Assembly: GCA_902766395.1 (NCBI GenBank)
Contig: CACXDL010000012.1
Coordinates: 1 to 35,645 of the forward strand
Reading direction: 5' to 3'
Source of the DNA: an uncultured bacterium
Lineage (GTDB): Bacteria > Cyanobacteriota > Vampirovibrionia > Gastranaerophilales > Gastranaerophilaceae
Length of the DNA: 35,645 nt
The number at the start of each line of letters is the position of its first letter. The stretch's first letter is position 1. Below, in pieces: positions 1 through 8,623 of the stretch. The notes beneath the pieces were generated by a model. It saw nothing but the letters and a program-made list of their open reading frames with translations, searched no databases and had not been told where the DNA came from. The translations under genes were made by a program, and so were the position numbers.

Positions 1-1842
1 GGATGCGTTTACTTTACCTTTAATGTTAGCATTAACAGATTTAGTAAAATCTCTGGAGCCATCTTCTTTAGGTCCTATACCTGTGCATCCGGAGCCTTGA
101 CAAGCCGCTTGCTGAACCGGTAAACCAATAGTTCCGTCAGTAACCGTCATAGTTAAATCACCGTTAGCTTTAAGAAGAACTTTTTCAACGCCGTAGTTTA
201 GAATGCTTCCGTCGTTAACAGTAATATCTATATTGTTCCCTGCAGAGATGTAGTTGTCATTGTCTGTATTATCCCCGATAACAACATCTCCACCTCCTTT
301 TTGGTTGACATTTACATTATTTTTAGCATTAACAAGACCTTGGACTTTTGTGCCGCCAGCAGAATTATCATTTATGAATACATCAGAAGCGCTGTTAATA
401 CGTCCTGAAGATGCGATGTATGTTCCTTCGGCTCCTGTATTATCTGTATAAATGTTTCCAACGTTAGTTTTAACATTACCACTAACATTAATACCTTGTT
501 CTCCGGTGTTAGTCATCGTAATATTGTTGTTTGCAATAATATTACCGCTATTTGCTACATTTAGACCGCCGGCACCGTTGTTGGTAAAGGTTCCGTTTCC
601 GCCGACATTAACATTTCCTGAAACATTCATTCCTTGTGAGCCTGCTGCAGTGTTTAAGAATGATGCATCTCCTGTTGTATTAAATGTTCCTGAAATGTAC
701 ATGCCTGCTGCATCTTTTGCATTCGCTGCAATGGAACCGTTTTGAACTGTGGCATTTCCATCATGATTTACGGTACCTGATATTTCTAATCCTTTATTTG
801 CGGTATTAATAATATCTAAGTCGCCTTTAGTGTTGACGTTTCCTGATATTTTTAATTGAGAATCAGATCTTGTTGCGTTTTCAATTTTTGTTTTTCCGTT
901 ATTTTTAACATTACCGCTAATAATTAAATTACCATCATTATTATTAATTAATACATTGCCTTTTGCGTTTGAAACATCGCCAGAAATTGTTAAACCGCCA
1001 TTTGCATTATGATAATTCATAATTGTAGTTGAACTTTCATTACCTGTTGCAAAGTTTTTAACTGTTCCTGCGATATTTGTTCCAAGTTGATCATTAGGTG
1101 TACCATTTCCTTCGCTGGTTATGATGATATGACCATTTGCATCACTTGCAAATTGGTTTGCTGTATTTAAGTTATCTGTGTTAACCAAATTATTGAATAA
1201 TGCATCTGCTTGTTGGTTACTTAATAATGTCTGCATTGCATTTTGATTAACCCCAGCCATGATGCCGCCGTCTTTTCCAACATTAACAGCACTTGCTCTT
1301 AACTCAACATCTCCGGCTGAAATAACTTTACCATTGATACTGATAGGGCCTCCGGTATTAATTTCGTCATTCTTTAACTGTTGGAAGCCTTCTGCGGTTT
1401 GATTTTTCTTTAATTGGTTATATCCGTATTGATCAGGTGAATAAACGGAAAGAGATCCGACATTTAAAACCCCAGATGCCCCAACAACCATACCGTTAGG
1501 TGAAATGAAAACAGCTTTACCATCATAGAAGTTTCCATTTCTTACAGAGTTAACCAAACCGTTAACTACGATTTGATTATCAACCATGTTTATAAATGTT
1601 GAAATGTCTGCGAAATTTAAATTTGCTATATCGCCTTCACTAAGATTAAAGTTTTCGTATTGCCTAAAACCGAGGTCTCCTGTGATATGTGCCGGATCAA
1701 TGTTATAAACACCATTGACTCCTGTTACCCCTGAAATGTCGCTGGCTACAACGGTTAACGCCATTGTTTGCTGCAGCATGAATACACCGGTCATTAATGA
1801 CGCAATGATTCTTCTTTGTGTCTTTCTACTCTTTCTCGTCAT
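1..1842 (-). CDS. Secreted filamentous-haemagglutinin-like adhesin, 3' part cut by window edge
   Basis: The frame is open for 614 codons from ATG 1842 to the window edge, so the C-terminus is missing. The N-terminus is basic (TRKSRKTQRR) followed by a hydrophobic stretch ending in VVAS, read as a signal peptide. Next comes a haemagglutination/TPS-type domain with VDNQIVVNGLVNS and the SPNGMVVGASGVLNVGSL block, which corresponds to the NPNG-type region of FhaB-like proteins. The rest is a beta-helix-like series of short repeats of the form I-S-G-N-V-x-N. A Cys-x4-Cys-T-G-I pair near the cut end is shared with the paralogue at 2065-5673. The start is fixed by AAAGGA 9-10 nt upstream and by alignment with the paralogue's start. 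Role in surface attachment is inferred from the family. No TpsB-type transporter gene is in the window. Confidence 0.85.
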   Translation of the reverse strand, partial: MTRKSRKTQRRIIASLMTGVFMLQQTMALTVVASDISGVTGVNGVYNIDPAHITGDLGFRQYENFNLSEGDIANLNFADISTFINMVDNQIVVNGLVNSVRNGNFYDGKAVFISPNGMVVGASGVLNVGSLSVYSPDQYGYNQLKKNQTAEGFQQLKNDEINTGGPISINGKVISAGDVELRASAVNVGKDGGIMAGVNQNAMQTLLSNQQADALFNNLVNTDNLNTANQFASDANGHIIITSEGNGTPNDQLGTNIAGTVKNFATGNESSTTIMNYHNANGGLTISGDVSNAKGNVLINNNDGNLIISGNVKNNGKTKIENATRSDSQLKISGNVNTKGDLDIINTANKGLEISGTVNHDGNATVQNGSIAANAKDAAGMYISGTFNTTGDASFLNTAAGSQGMNVSGNVNVGGNGTFTNNGAGGLNVANSGNIIANNNITMTNTGEQGINVSGNVKTNVGNIYTDNTGAEGTYIASSGRINSASDVFINDNSAGGTKVQGLVNAKNNVNVNQKGGGDVVIGDNTDNDNYISAGNNIDITVNDGSILNYGVEKVLLKANGDLTMTVTDGTIGLPVQQAACQGSGCTGIGPKEDGSRDFTKSVNANIKGKVNAS

Positions 1843-1885
1843 TTTCTAATCCTTTCATTTTATTCAAAATGTACATACTTTTCAT
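1826..1885 (-). CDS. Possible 19-codon leader ORF overlapping the adhesin start
   Basis: An ATG at 1885 is preceded by AAAGGAATAAAG, a Shine-Dalgarno at good spacing. It opens a 19-residue frame (begins MKSMYILNKM) that ends at TAG 1828-1826, just inside the adhesin gene in another frame. Ribosomes finishing here would stop about 14 nt past the adhesin ATG, so coupling or attenuation is possible. The second adhesin has no equivalent, so this may be chance. Confidence 0.3.
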   Translation of the reverse strand: MKSMYILNKMKGLENDEKE

Positions 1886-2013
1886 CTTTATTCCTTTAAG
1901 CTTGTATAGAGCACACACATATTTGTCATGGCATAATAATTCTCTATGAATTAATAAACGGTTTTTAAAATCTATAAATTTACAAAATTTTTCAATATGT
2001 TAATAAAAATTTA

Positions 2014-2041
2014 CAAAAAAAACAGACCTTTTTAGGTCTGT
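2014..2041 (-). terminator. Rho-independent terminator after the second adhesin
   Basis: A perfect 7-bp stem (2022-2028 with 2035-2041, ACAGACC/GGTCTGT) and 6-nt loop are followed on the minus strand by an uninterrupted T run. It lies 24 nt past the stop of the 2065-5673 gene and separates the two adhesin genes into independent transcripts. Confidence 0.9.
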
Positions 2042-2064
2042 CTTTTATATTTGATTGTTATAAT

Positions 2065-5000
2065 TTATTTATTCATTGATAAGTTATTTAAGTCATCAAG
2101 TATCATGTTTAAGTATAACAATTGATTTGCCGTTGCCGTATCTAAGTTTACAAATTGTGCTCCAGCTCTGTGGCTTGAAGAAGAAGTTACTTTTGCTTCA
2201 GTTTGTATATCAAGACCACCATATGAAATATGTATTGGTATTACATCTCCGGGCTTAAGTTCATTATTATGTGTTACAGAGATTCCGCCTCTGGATACAT
2301 CTAATAAAGATTCTACACCACCCTGTTGTTCTATCGATATAGGATTTCTGTTATCTGCGACTTTGTATCTTACAAATTGTCGTTTATCTATAGCATCAAC
2401 ATTCGTATCGCTAACCTTTCTGTCCCAGGCAATTCTTCCATCTTCACTTGTCGGCTCCGTAGGGCTTGTTGGTGCCGTAGGGCTTGTTGGTGTGGTTGGA
2501 TCAGTTGGATCTGTTGGATCCGTTGGATCGGTTGGATCAGTTGGATCAGTTGGATCGGTTGGATCAGTTGGATCAGTTGGATCTGTCGGATCAGTTGGAT
2601 CTGTTGGATCGGTTGGATCAGTTGGATCAGTTGGATCAGTTGGATCAGTTGGATCTGTTGGATCTGTTGGATCGGTTGGATCAGTTGGATCAGTTGGATC
2701 TGTCGGATCAGTTGGATCAGTTGGATCAGTTGGATCAGTTGGATCAGTTGGATCAGTTGGATCAGTTGGATCAGTTGGATCAGTTGGATCTGTCGGATCT
2801 GTCGGATCGGTTGGGTCAGGCATTTCTAGTGGGGTTGCATCAACTTTATCGTCATCAGAGTCAACATGAGATGTTGTGCCGTTGAAAGTTCCATCCCCGT
2901 CGCCTTCAGGGTAATAATAATTTCTGTCATGTTTGTCTCTGCCTGTTTCTTCAACGTCTTCAGGTCTGACTGCGTGTCCAATTGGTAAATTTAATCCATC
3001 ATCAGTAACAACGCCATTTACTTTATTAGTTGAATCATTCGGTTTTTTGGTAAATTCATCTTTGAAGTGCACTTCGACTCCGTTGGCATATATATTATCA
3101 GCTGTGATATCTAAAGTTCCGTTATCAAGTTGAGCATTGCTGATTTTTACTGTTGAATCAGCATAAGCATAATATCCATCAACATCAGTGCCATTAGGTC
3201 TGATTTCTTTATTTATATCAAGTGCTTTTACAATTGCGTGATCCGGGAGAGTTTCATCTCTATAGTCAGGCTTCATGTATCCACCGTCTTTTTGACCGTC
3301 TTGACGAGGTCCAAAATAGTCGATTGGAGTGTGTGGAACTAATCCGAGATGATTTACTTCAATTGATTTACCTCTTGTAACAAGTTTTAAGTCTTTTTCC
3401 GCCGTAACCTCTTCAATGTATGTGTTACCGGAAAATTCTGCATCAATTGCGCCTTCTCTTGCAATCATTGAACATATATTAGTAACTGTATATTTATCAT
3501 CCAAACCTTTAATATATATGTTCTCATTAGCTAGTAAATCCATGCCGTAGCCACCTTCGCTTGTCGGTTTTGACGCAGTAGCAAGTGCTCCGGGTTTGGT
3601 TTGATTAAATGTGATTTTGTTATTAGCCTCTCCAATGCTGCCACTGGCAATTAAGGATATTCCCCAACCTTCAACATTTGCTCTTGTTGCGTCGATTGTC
3701 GCGTTTAGCATGTCGTATCTTGTTTTACCATCTGTTTGATTATAATCTGTCGTCAGTATAACTCTTCCGTCTGCTTTAATTGCATCAATTTTCATATCAG
3801 AATTGATTGCCGCATAATTTATTACTAAATCATCAGGTTTTGCTGATACGTTTTTAGTATTTTTAGTTGTTGCAGTAACGGTACCATCTATTTTACCATT
3901 TATTGATCTTGCATAATCTCTTGTGCCTTCAGCGTTTGAAATACCCGTACAATAATCTCCTGTGCAAGCCCCTCCAACTTCTTGGCCGATGGTTCCGTTT
4001 TCAACATCCATAGTAAGGTTTCCGCCTGCACTCAAAAGAGTCTTAGCTTGATCTATTTTTAATACATTCGCATCATTTTGAATGCCTTCATAATTTAAAA
4101 TACTTCCGTCTTTTACAGTAATATTTATGTCTTTACCGGCTTTTATGTAATTGTTATTTGATGTTCTGTCACCAATAACTACATTTCCACCATTCTCCGC
4201 AATCAATATATTATTCTTTGCGTTTAAAAGTCCTTGAACTCTTGTACCACCTTTAGAGGTATCATTGATTTTAATATCATTATCACTGTTAACTCTTGCA
4301 GAAGAATCTATAAATGTTCCTGATGTCCCGTTGTTCGTCATAGAGATTGTTTCAACAGAATCAATATTCCCTGAAACATTTAAGCCTTTTGCTCCGTTGT
4401 TTGTAATTATTGTTTCTCCTGCGGTTTTATCTTGATCAACTTTATTTTCAATTTTTCCTGATATATTTAATTCTCCGTTTTGGTTAAATACCTCAACTTT
4501 GCCGTTTTTATTTGAAAGATTTCCGCTAATTAGTAGGTTTTCGCTGTTTTCATCATTGATAAATCTTACATATCCGTTATTAATAAATGAACCACCTAAA
4601 TTTAATTCGCCGTTTGCGTTGTGAACTCTTGCATCTCCATAATTTTCAACAGTCCCTGAGATTTTGATTCCATCTTCTCCATCGTTATTTATATATAAGA
4701 TATTATCATTTTTAATTTTTCCGGAATCCGCGATGATAATTCCTTTCCCGTGGTTTGTTATATCCATCTTACCGTTAGCATTCAAAACATTTCCGCTAAC
4801 CTCGATATTGCCGGCATTGTTTAATACATTTGTATCGCCATAATAATTAGCCATATTGCCTGAAAGAATAACACCCTCAGAACCCATATTGTTTATATTA
4901 ATACTTCCAACTCCATAATTTCTAACGTCTCCTGAAACATTTGTTCCAACAGTAGATGATAATGTTATTACGCCCTTATTATTAACAAGATTTTTTGCCT

Positions 5001-5673
5001 GATGAATGTTAGATGTATTTACAAGGCTGTTAAATAATGCTTCTGCTGCATTATATGATGTAACAGCCTGGTCATTGCCTGTCCCTGCGATCATTTTGCC
5101 CGGAATGTCAATCCTACCGGTCTGAATGTCTATATCATTTGTAGCAATAACTTTACCGTTTATTTTTACAAGTCCGTCGCTATTTGTTGATTTTAAATCT
5201 GTTAAATCAGCTCTTGGGTTCCCGACATAATCATCATACATCGCTTTTGTTGGAGTATATACTCCCAAAGAACCAACATTTAAAACCCCTGATGCTCCTA
5301 CCACCATTCCGTTTGGAGAAACAAAAACGGCTTTTCCGTTGTAGAATTTGCCATCCCTCATAGAATTGACAAGACCGTTGACTACAATTTGGTTGTCAAC
5401 TAAGTTTATAAATGTATTTATGTCATTATTTCCATATTTAAAAATTAAATTTGCAATATCTCCATTATCTAATATGAAATTTTCATATTTACGATATGCC
5501 ATATCCGATGTTCCCGGAATTAAGGATGTCGGATCTATATTAAAAGTCCCGTGATCTTGATTTATACCTGTAATGTCGCTGGCAATTGCAGATGTTAGCA
5601 TTGTTTGCTGTGATAAAAATAGCACTGTCAACATCGCAGACAAAATTCTCTGAGTTCTTTTTTTGCTATTCAT
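2065..5673 (-). CDS. Secreted FHA-like adhesin with (Asp-Pro-Thr)36 stalk and C-terminal PilZ-type domain
   Basis: The protein has 1202 residues from ATG 5673. An in-frame ATG at 5691 is less likely, because AAAGGGA lies 8-9 nt before 5673 and the paralogue starts at the matching place. Domains in order: signal peptide (about 1-32, ending AIAS); TPS/haemagglutination domain (about 35-160) with VVNGLVNS and SPNGMVVGASG at 119-129; many beta-helix repeats of the type I-S-G-N-x-x-N to about residue 480; a further beta-rich region with a C-x4-CTGI pair; an acidic stretch; 36 DPT triplets (953-1060); a short TPTSPTAPTSP linker; and a C-terminal PilZ-like domain. The PilZ part has RQFVR (R1098, R1102), 22 residues, then DVSRGG (D1125, S1127, G1130), which matches the RxxxR and D/NxSxxG c-di-GMP motif. 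Export through a TPS-like route is inferred; no partner transporter is nearby. Confidence 0.9.
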   Translation of the reverse strand: MNSKKRTQRILSAMLTVLFLSQQTMLTSAIASDITGINQDHGTFNIDPTSLIPGTSDMAYRKYENFILDNGDIANLIFKYGNNDINTFINLVDNQIVVNGLVNSMRDGKFYNGKAVFVSPNGMVVGASGVLNVGSLGVYTPTKAMYDDYVGNPRADLTDLKSTNSDGLVKINGKVIATNDIDIQTGRIDIPGKMIAGTGNDQAVTSYNAAEALFNSLVNTSNIHQAKNLVNNKGVITLSSTVGTNVSGDVRNYGVGSININNMGSEGVILSGNMANYYGDTNVLNNAGNIEVSGNVLNANGKMDITNHGKGIIIADSGKIKNDNILYINNDGEDGIKISGTVENYGDARVHNANGELNLGGSFINNGYVRFINDENSENLLISGNLSNKNGKVEVFNQNGELNISGKIENKVDQDKTAGETIITNNGAKGLNVSGNIDSVETISMTNNGTSGTFIDSSARVNSDNDIKINDTSKGGTRVQGLLNAKNNILIAENGGNVVIGDRTSNNNYIKAGKDINITVKDGSILNYEGIQNDANVLKIDQAKTLLSAGGNLTMDVENGTIGQEVGGACTGDYCTGISNAEGTRDYARSINGKIDGTVTATTKNTKNVSAKPDDLVINYAAINSDMKIDAIKADGRVILTTDYNQTDGKTRYDMLNATIDATRANVEGWGISLIASGSIGEANNKITFNQTKPGALATASKPTSEGGYGMDLLANENIYIKGLDDKYTVTNICSMIAREGAIDAEFSGNTYIEEVTAEKDLKLVTRGKSIEVNHLGLVPHTPIDYFGPRQDGQKDGGYMKPDYRDETLPDHAIVKALDINKEIRPNGTDVDGYYAYADSTVKISNAQLDNGTLDITADNIYANGVEVHFKDEFTKKPNDSTNKVNGVVTDDGLNLPIGHAVRPEDVEETGRDKHDRNYYYPEGDGDGTFNGTTSHVDSDDDKVDATPLEMPDPTDPTDPTDPTDPTDPTDPTDPTDPTDPTDPTDPTDPTDPTDPTDPTDPTDPTDPTDPTDPTDPTDPTDPTDPTDPTDPTDPTDPTDPTDPTDPTDPTDPTDPTDPTTPTSPTAPTSPTEPTSEDGRIAWDRKVSDTNVDAIDKRQFVRYKVADNRNPISIEQQGGVESLLDVSRGGISVTHNNELKPGDVIPIHISYGGLDIQTEAKVTSSSSHRAGAQFVNLDTATANQLLYLNMILDDLNNLSMNK
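2494..2817 (-). repeat. 9-bp minisatellite coding 36 Asp-Pro-Thr units
   Basis: There are 36 tandem 9-bp units in frame (GAT CCA ACN on the coding strand). Variation is almost all synonymous, at the Thr third base or Pro third base. Units at 2710-2790 are nine identical copies. Units 8-12 and 21-25, counted from the low-coordinate end, carry the same variant order, so a block about 117 bp long has been duplicated. Slippage changes the stalk by whole DPT triplets and never breaks the frame. Confidence 0.97.
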
Positions 5674-5711
5674 ATTTCTTATCCCTTTCATAAATAAGTC
5701 TGGTTATTATT

Positions 5712-5720
5712 ATTTTATCA
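5712..5720 (-). promoter_or_regulatory. Extended -10 promoter of the second adhesin
   Basis: On the minus strand TGA-TAAAAT forms an extended -10 element. Predicted transcription starts near 5705, leaving a leader of about 32 nt that includes the Shine-Dalgarno. The palindrome GAGCATGCTC (5722-5731) sits directly upstream, and a second GCATGC palindrome lies at 5760-5767. Confidence 0.5.
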
Positions 5721-5721
5721 A

Positions 5722-5767
5722 GAGCATGCTCGTATGACTCAAATTATTACTTTTTTTTAAGCATGCT
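5722..5767. promoter_or_regulatory. Pair of GCATGC palindromes upstream of the adhesin promoter
   Basis: GAGCATGCTC (5722-5731) and AGCATGCT (5760-5767) are perfect palindromes with centres 37 bp apart, flanking an A/T tract. The first abuts the extended -10 element, where a bound repressor could block RNA polymerase. Operator function is inference only. Confidence 0.3.
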
Positions 5768-5810
5768 AATTTTTATTGAACAATTAATATTAAATTGCTC
5801 AATAAAAATT
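5768..5810 (-). terminator. Long AT-rich hairpin after the flippase gene
   Basis: Arms 5768-5785 and 5793-5810 pair over 18 bp with a 7-nt loop. The single imperfect position is a G-U wobble in minus-strand RNA but an A-C mismatch in plus-strand RNA, which suggests it acts on the minus-strand transcript of the flippase (stop at 5842). There is no clean T tract after it, so it may be a 3'-end stabiliser rather than an intrinsic terminator. Confidence 0.5.
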
Positions 5811-5841
5811 TTTGCTAGTTGTTTATATTTATTTTATTTTA

Positions 5842-7299
5842 TTAATCTGAAGCTTTTAGTAATGTATATTTTAAAATTGTATATATACCATAAAATATTC
5901 CAAGTAAACTAAACATTTGTATTGTCCCTGAAATATTTATAGCTAAAGTCTTATAAGCGACAAATACTGCGGCTGTTGGAATTGTAGAAAGAAACATTCT
6001 AACTAATGTATTTTTAGGCAGTCTTAAATTGAAATCAGGCAGTACAAAAATTGCTGTAAGTAGCCAGTATAAGAAATTTGCACTCAATGTCGCAATACCA
6101 ACACCGACTAATCCCATTTTTGGTATTAAAATGATATTTAGTATAACTCCTATGATGCCTGATACTAATTTCATGATAAATTCTAAATGTGTTTTATTGG
6201 CTAAATGATATTGTAGTGTTGTATAATCCGTCATTGAAAGGAAAAATACCCCAAATGCAAAGTATGGAACAAGAATACTTGCTTCGTGGAAATTAGGGTT
6301 TGTTTTTAAAAATTTTGTATATTCCATTGCGTATAAAGACATAACTGTTATTAATGGCAATGCGACCAATATGTAGTAGCCTAAGAATTTTGATATGATT
6401 GGTCTAACATCAATTTTTGCCTCGTAAAGGTTTATTATTCTTGGAATAGCTGCAACTGTAATCATTGCAAACAATGTCATTAATATAGGAAGAGTTAATC
6501 CATATCCTACACCAACTATTGCAGCTTTTGAAAAACCATTTATACCACCCATAATGAGTTTATTACTTTGAGTGATCAGCCAGGCACTCAACGAAGTTGC
6601 TGCAACCGGTATTCCGTATTTAATCATTGGAAATACAAATTTCCATTCAACTTTTTGAAATTTGAAAATTTTTATAATATCACATTGATAAAGTAATAGT
6701 ATATCAATTAATGAAATCGCAACTCCCATACCTAATAATATTGATGCCGCACCAAGATGAAAACATTTAGCAAAGAATACTGCTAAAAATATTGTTGCAA
6801 ATTGGTTTACGATAGTTGCCAATGAATACGATATTGATTTAAGTTGAGCTCTTAAAAGTTGAGATAATAAAGCTCTAATTGCAACCGGAATTATAAGCAG
6901 TAAGACCGCCATTAAATATTTGAACGGCACATGGAAAAGATTAAATAGTCCGTTTCTGAATACCAATGATAATCCAAACATTAGAAACATATTAATAGTA
7001 AGAACAGCAACCAAAGTTGTAAGATATTTAGGTAAATCTTTTTCTAGTTGGTGGTGCCTGAAGAATCTTAAACCCGCCAGGCCTACCCAGTCTGAAAATA
7101 TTATGCACAAAAATGAGAGCATTGCTATAGAAACAGTGTACAGCCCATATTCCTGCGTAGAAAATAAACTGGTATATATCGGAACGGTTATAACATTACC
7201 AAACATTCCGCATAATTTGGATGGGGCATATTTTGCCATATCAGAAAATATGCCTTTAATTTCTTTTTCTTCTAGTTCTTTGTTTTCAATGTATTCCAT
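5842..7299 (-). CDS. Wzx/MATE-like polysaccharide flippase, multi-pass membrane protein
   Basis: The protein has 485 residues with about 12-14 hydrophobic segments spread along the whole length. The N-terminal stretch (MAKYAPSKLCGMFGNVITVP, then YTSLFSTQEYGLY) is typical of the oligosaccharide flippase family (PST/Wzx). Members move lipid-linked glycans across the inner membrane for capsule, O-antigen or exopolysaccharide assembly; the substrate cannot be read from sequence. The ATG lies 2 nt after the rimO stop, and its Shine-Dalgarno (AAAGGAATAATA) spans the rimO end, so the two are translationally linked. No glycosyltransferase gene flanks it here, although a GT26 gene lies at 34283-34999. 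Family assignment is firm, substrate unknown. Confidence 0.8.
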   Translation of the reverse strand: MEYIENKELEEKEIKGIFSDMAKYAPSKLCGMFGNVITVPIYTSLFSTQEYGLYTVSIAMLSFLCIIFSDWVGLAGLRFFRHHQLEKDLPKYLTTLVAVLTINMFLMFGLSLVFRNGLFNLFHVPFKYLMAVLLLIIPVAIRALLSQLLRAQLKSISYSLATIVNQFATIFLAVFFAKCFHLGAASILLGMGVAISLIDILLLYQCDIIKIFKFQKVEWKFVFPMIKYGIPVAATSLSAWLITQSNKLIMGGINGFSKAAIVGVGYGLTLPILMTLFAMITVAAIPRIINLYEAKIDVRPIISKFLGYYILVALPLITVMSLYAMEYTKFLKTNPNFHEASILVPYFAFGVFFLSMTDYTTLQYHLANKTHLEFIMKLVSGIIGVILNIILIPKMGLVGVGIATLSANFLYWLLTAIFVLPDFNLRLPKNTLVRMFLSTIPTAAVFVAYKTLAINISGTIQMFSLLGIFYGIYTILKYTLLKASD

Positions 7300-7301
7300 T
7301 A

Positions 7302-8606
7302 TTATTCCTTTATCTTTCCATATAAATCATATTCATCTGCTTTTTCAATAATAACTTCTTCAATATCCCCAGGAACGACTGGTTTTTTGCTTGTTGCATA
7401 TACCAATCCGTCTATTTCCGGAGCGTCGTGCTCACTTCTTAAAATTACAAGTCCGTTGTCGGAATATCCCTCTACGATACATTTAAGCGCTGAATTAATA
7501 TATTTTTTGTTATTATTTAAAGAAATTTGTTGTTGAAGTTCCATTAATTTTTTACGTCTATTTCTCTTAACTTTGCTGCTGATTTGAGGTTTTAAGGTGT
7601 CTGAATAGGTATTCTTTTCTCTTGAGTATTCAAACACTCCCATTCTGTCAAACTTAACATTTTTTACAAAGTTATATAAATGATTAAATTCTTCTTCTGT
7701 TTCTCCTGGATATCCAACAATTAGAGATGTTCTAATCGTTACCCCGGGAATTCTTTTTCTCATTTTGGCAATCAATTTTTCATAATCCATAACCGGTCGT
7801 TTCATAGATTCCAAAACCCGCGGATGTGAATGTTGAAGAGGTATATCAATATATTTAACAACTTTGTCCAAATTAGAAATTGCGTCAATTAATTTATCTG
7901 AAACTTGAGTTGGATACGCATACATAACTCTTATCCAGGATAAACCTTCAATATCATTTAATTGTTCCAGTAATTCCGGCAATACCTGTTTCCCATATAA
8001 ATCTATGCCATATGAAGATGTATCTTGTGCAATTAGAATAATTTCAGTTACCCCCCTTTCGACCAGTTGCTTTGCCTCTTTAACGATATTTTCAATTGGT
8101 CTTGAAACATATTTCCCTCTTAATTTAGGGATAATACAGTAACCGCATTCATAATTGCATCCGTCTCCAATTTTTATATATGAACTTGACCCAACAGTTA
8201 TTTGTTGACGTTCAACATCTTCAGGATAGAAAAATTTAGAATCTGATTCTACAGAGCTGTAGTACTGTTCTTTTTTTAAACTGTCAATTATTTTTATAAT
8301 ATCAGTACTGTTCCTTGCTCCAACCATTCCGGCAATTTCTGGGATCGCTTGTTTTAATTCTTTGTTATATTTTTGTGATAAGCACCCGGCAACGATGACT
8401 TTTTTGCCTTCGTCTATCATTTCCAGTATGCTGTCTACAGACTCTTTTTCTGCATCATGTATAAAAGAACATGTATTCACAATTACAATATCAGCATCTT
8501 CTTCATTTAGCGTTATTTCGTAGCCTTTCTTTATCAATGTTCCAAGCATTAATTCAGAATCTACAAGATTTTTAGCGCAACCGTGATTAATTAGTGCTAT
8601 TTTCAT
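7302..8606 (-). CDS. rimO: Ribosomal protein S12 methylthiotransferase RimO
   Basis: This radical-SAM enzyme adds a methylthio group to the conserved Asp of ribosomal protein S12. The N-terminal UPF0004 domain has NHGCAKN with cluster cysteines C10, C46 and C75. The radical-SAM motif CNYECGYC (C150, C154, C157) follows, then the IPKLRGKYVSRP block and a C-terminal TRAM-like region, giving 434 residues, the usual length. RimO rather than MiaB is supported by the NHGCAKNLVDSE and GDGCNYECGYCIIP wording. I chose ATG 8606 over 8633 because AGAGAGGAAG lies just upstream of it and the family begins directly at this MKIALINHGC. It is the first gene of an operon with the flippase. Confidence 0.95.
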   Translation of the reverse strand: MKIALINHGCAKNLVDSELMLGTLIKKGYEITLNEEDADIVIVNTCSFIHDAEKESVDSILEMIDEGKKVIVAGCLSQKYNKELKQAIPEIAGMVGARNSTDIIKIIDSLKKEQYYSSVESDSKFFYPEDVERQQITVGSSSYIKIGDGCNYECGYCIIPKLRGKYVSRPIENIVKEAKQLVERGVTEIILIAQDTSSYGIDLYGKQVLPELLEQLNDIEGLSWIRVMYAYPTQVSDKLIDAISNLDKVVKYIDIPLQHSHPRVLESMKRPVMDYEKLIAKMRKRIPGVTIRTSLIVGYPGETEEEFNHLYNFVKNVKFDRMGVFEYSREKNTYSDTLKPQISSKVKRNRRKKLMELQQQISLNNNKKYINSALKCIVEGYSDNGLVILRSEHDAPEIDGLVYATSKKPVVPGDIEEVIIEKADEYDLYGKIKE

Positions 8607-8623
8607 AACTTCCTCTCTTGTCG

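Noticed and set aside
254..745. Two plus-strand frames in the first 750 bases
   Set aside because: They lie antisense to the partial adhesin, which has the coherent secreted-repeat sequence, start context and a paralogue.
1843..2013. Small RNA between the two adhesins
   Set aside because: The region is AT-rich with no second terminator or strong stem; it is better explained as the leader and promoter of the first adhesin.
2326..2885. Long plus-strand frames encoding VGS, SWI and LDQ repeats
   Set aside because: They are antisense readings of the DPT minisatellite. A 9-bp repeat without stops stays open in every frame, and these frames have no ribosome-binding site.
5348..5554. Plus-strand frame inside the second adhesin
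   Set aside because: It is antisense to the conserved TPS domain, and no start signal is present.
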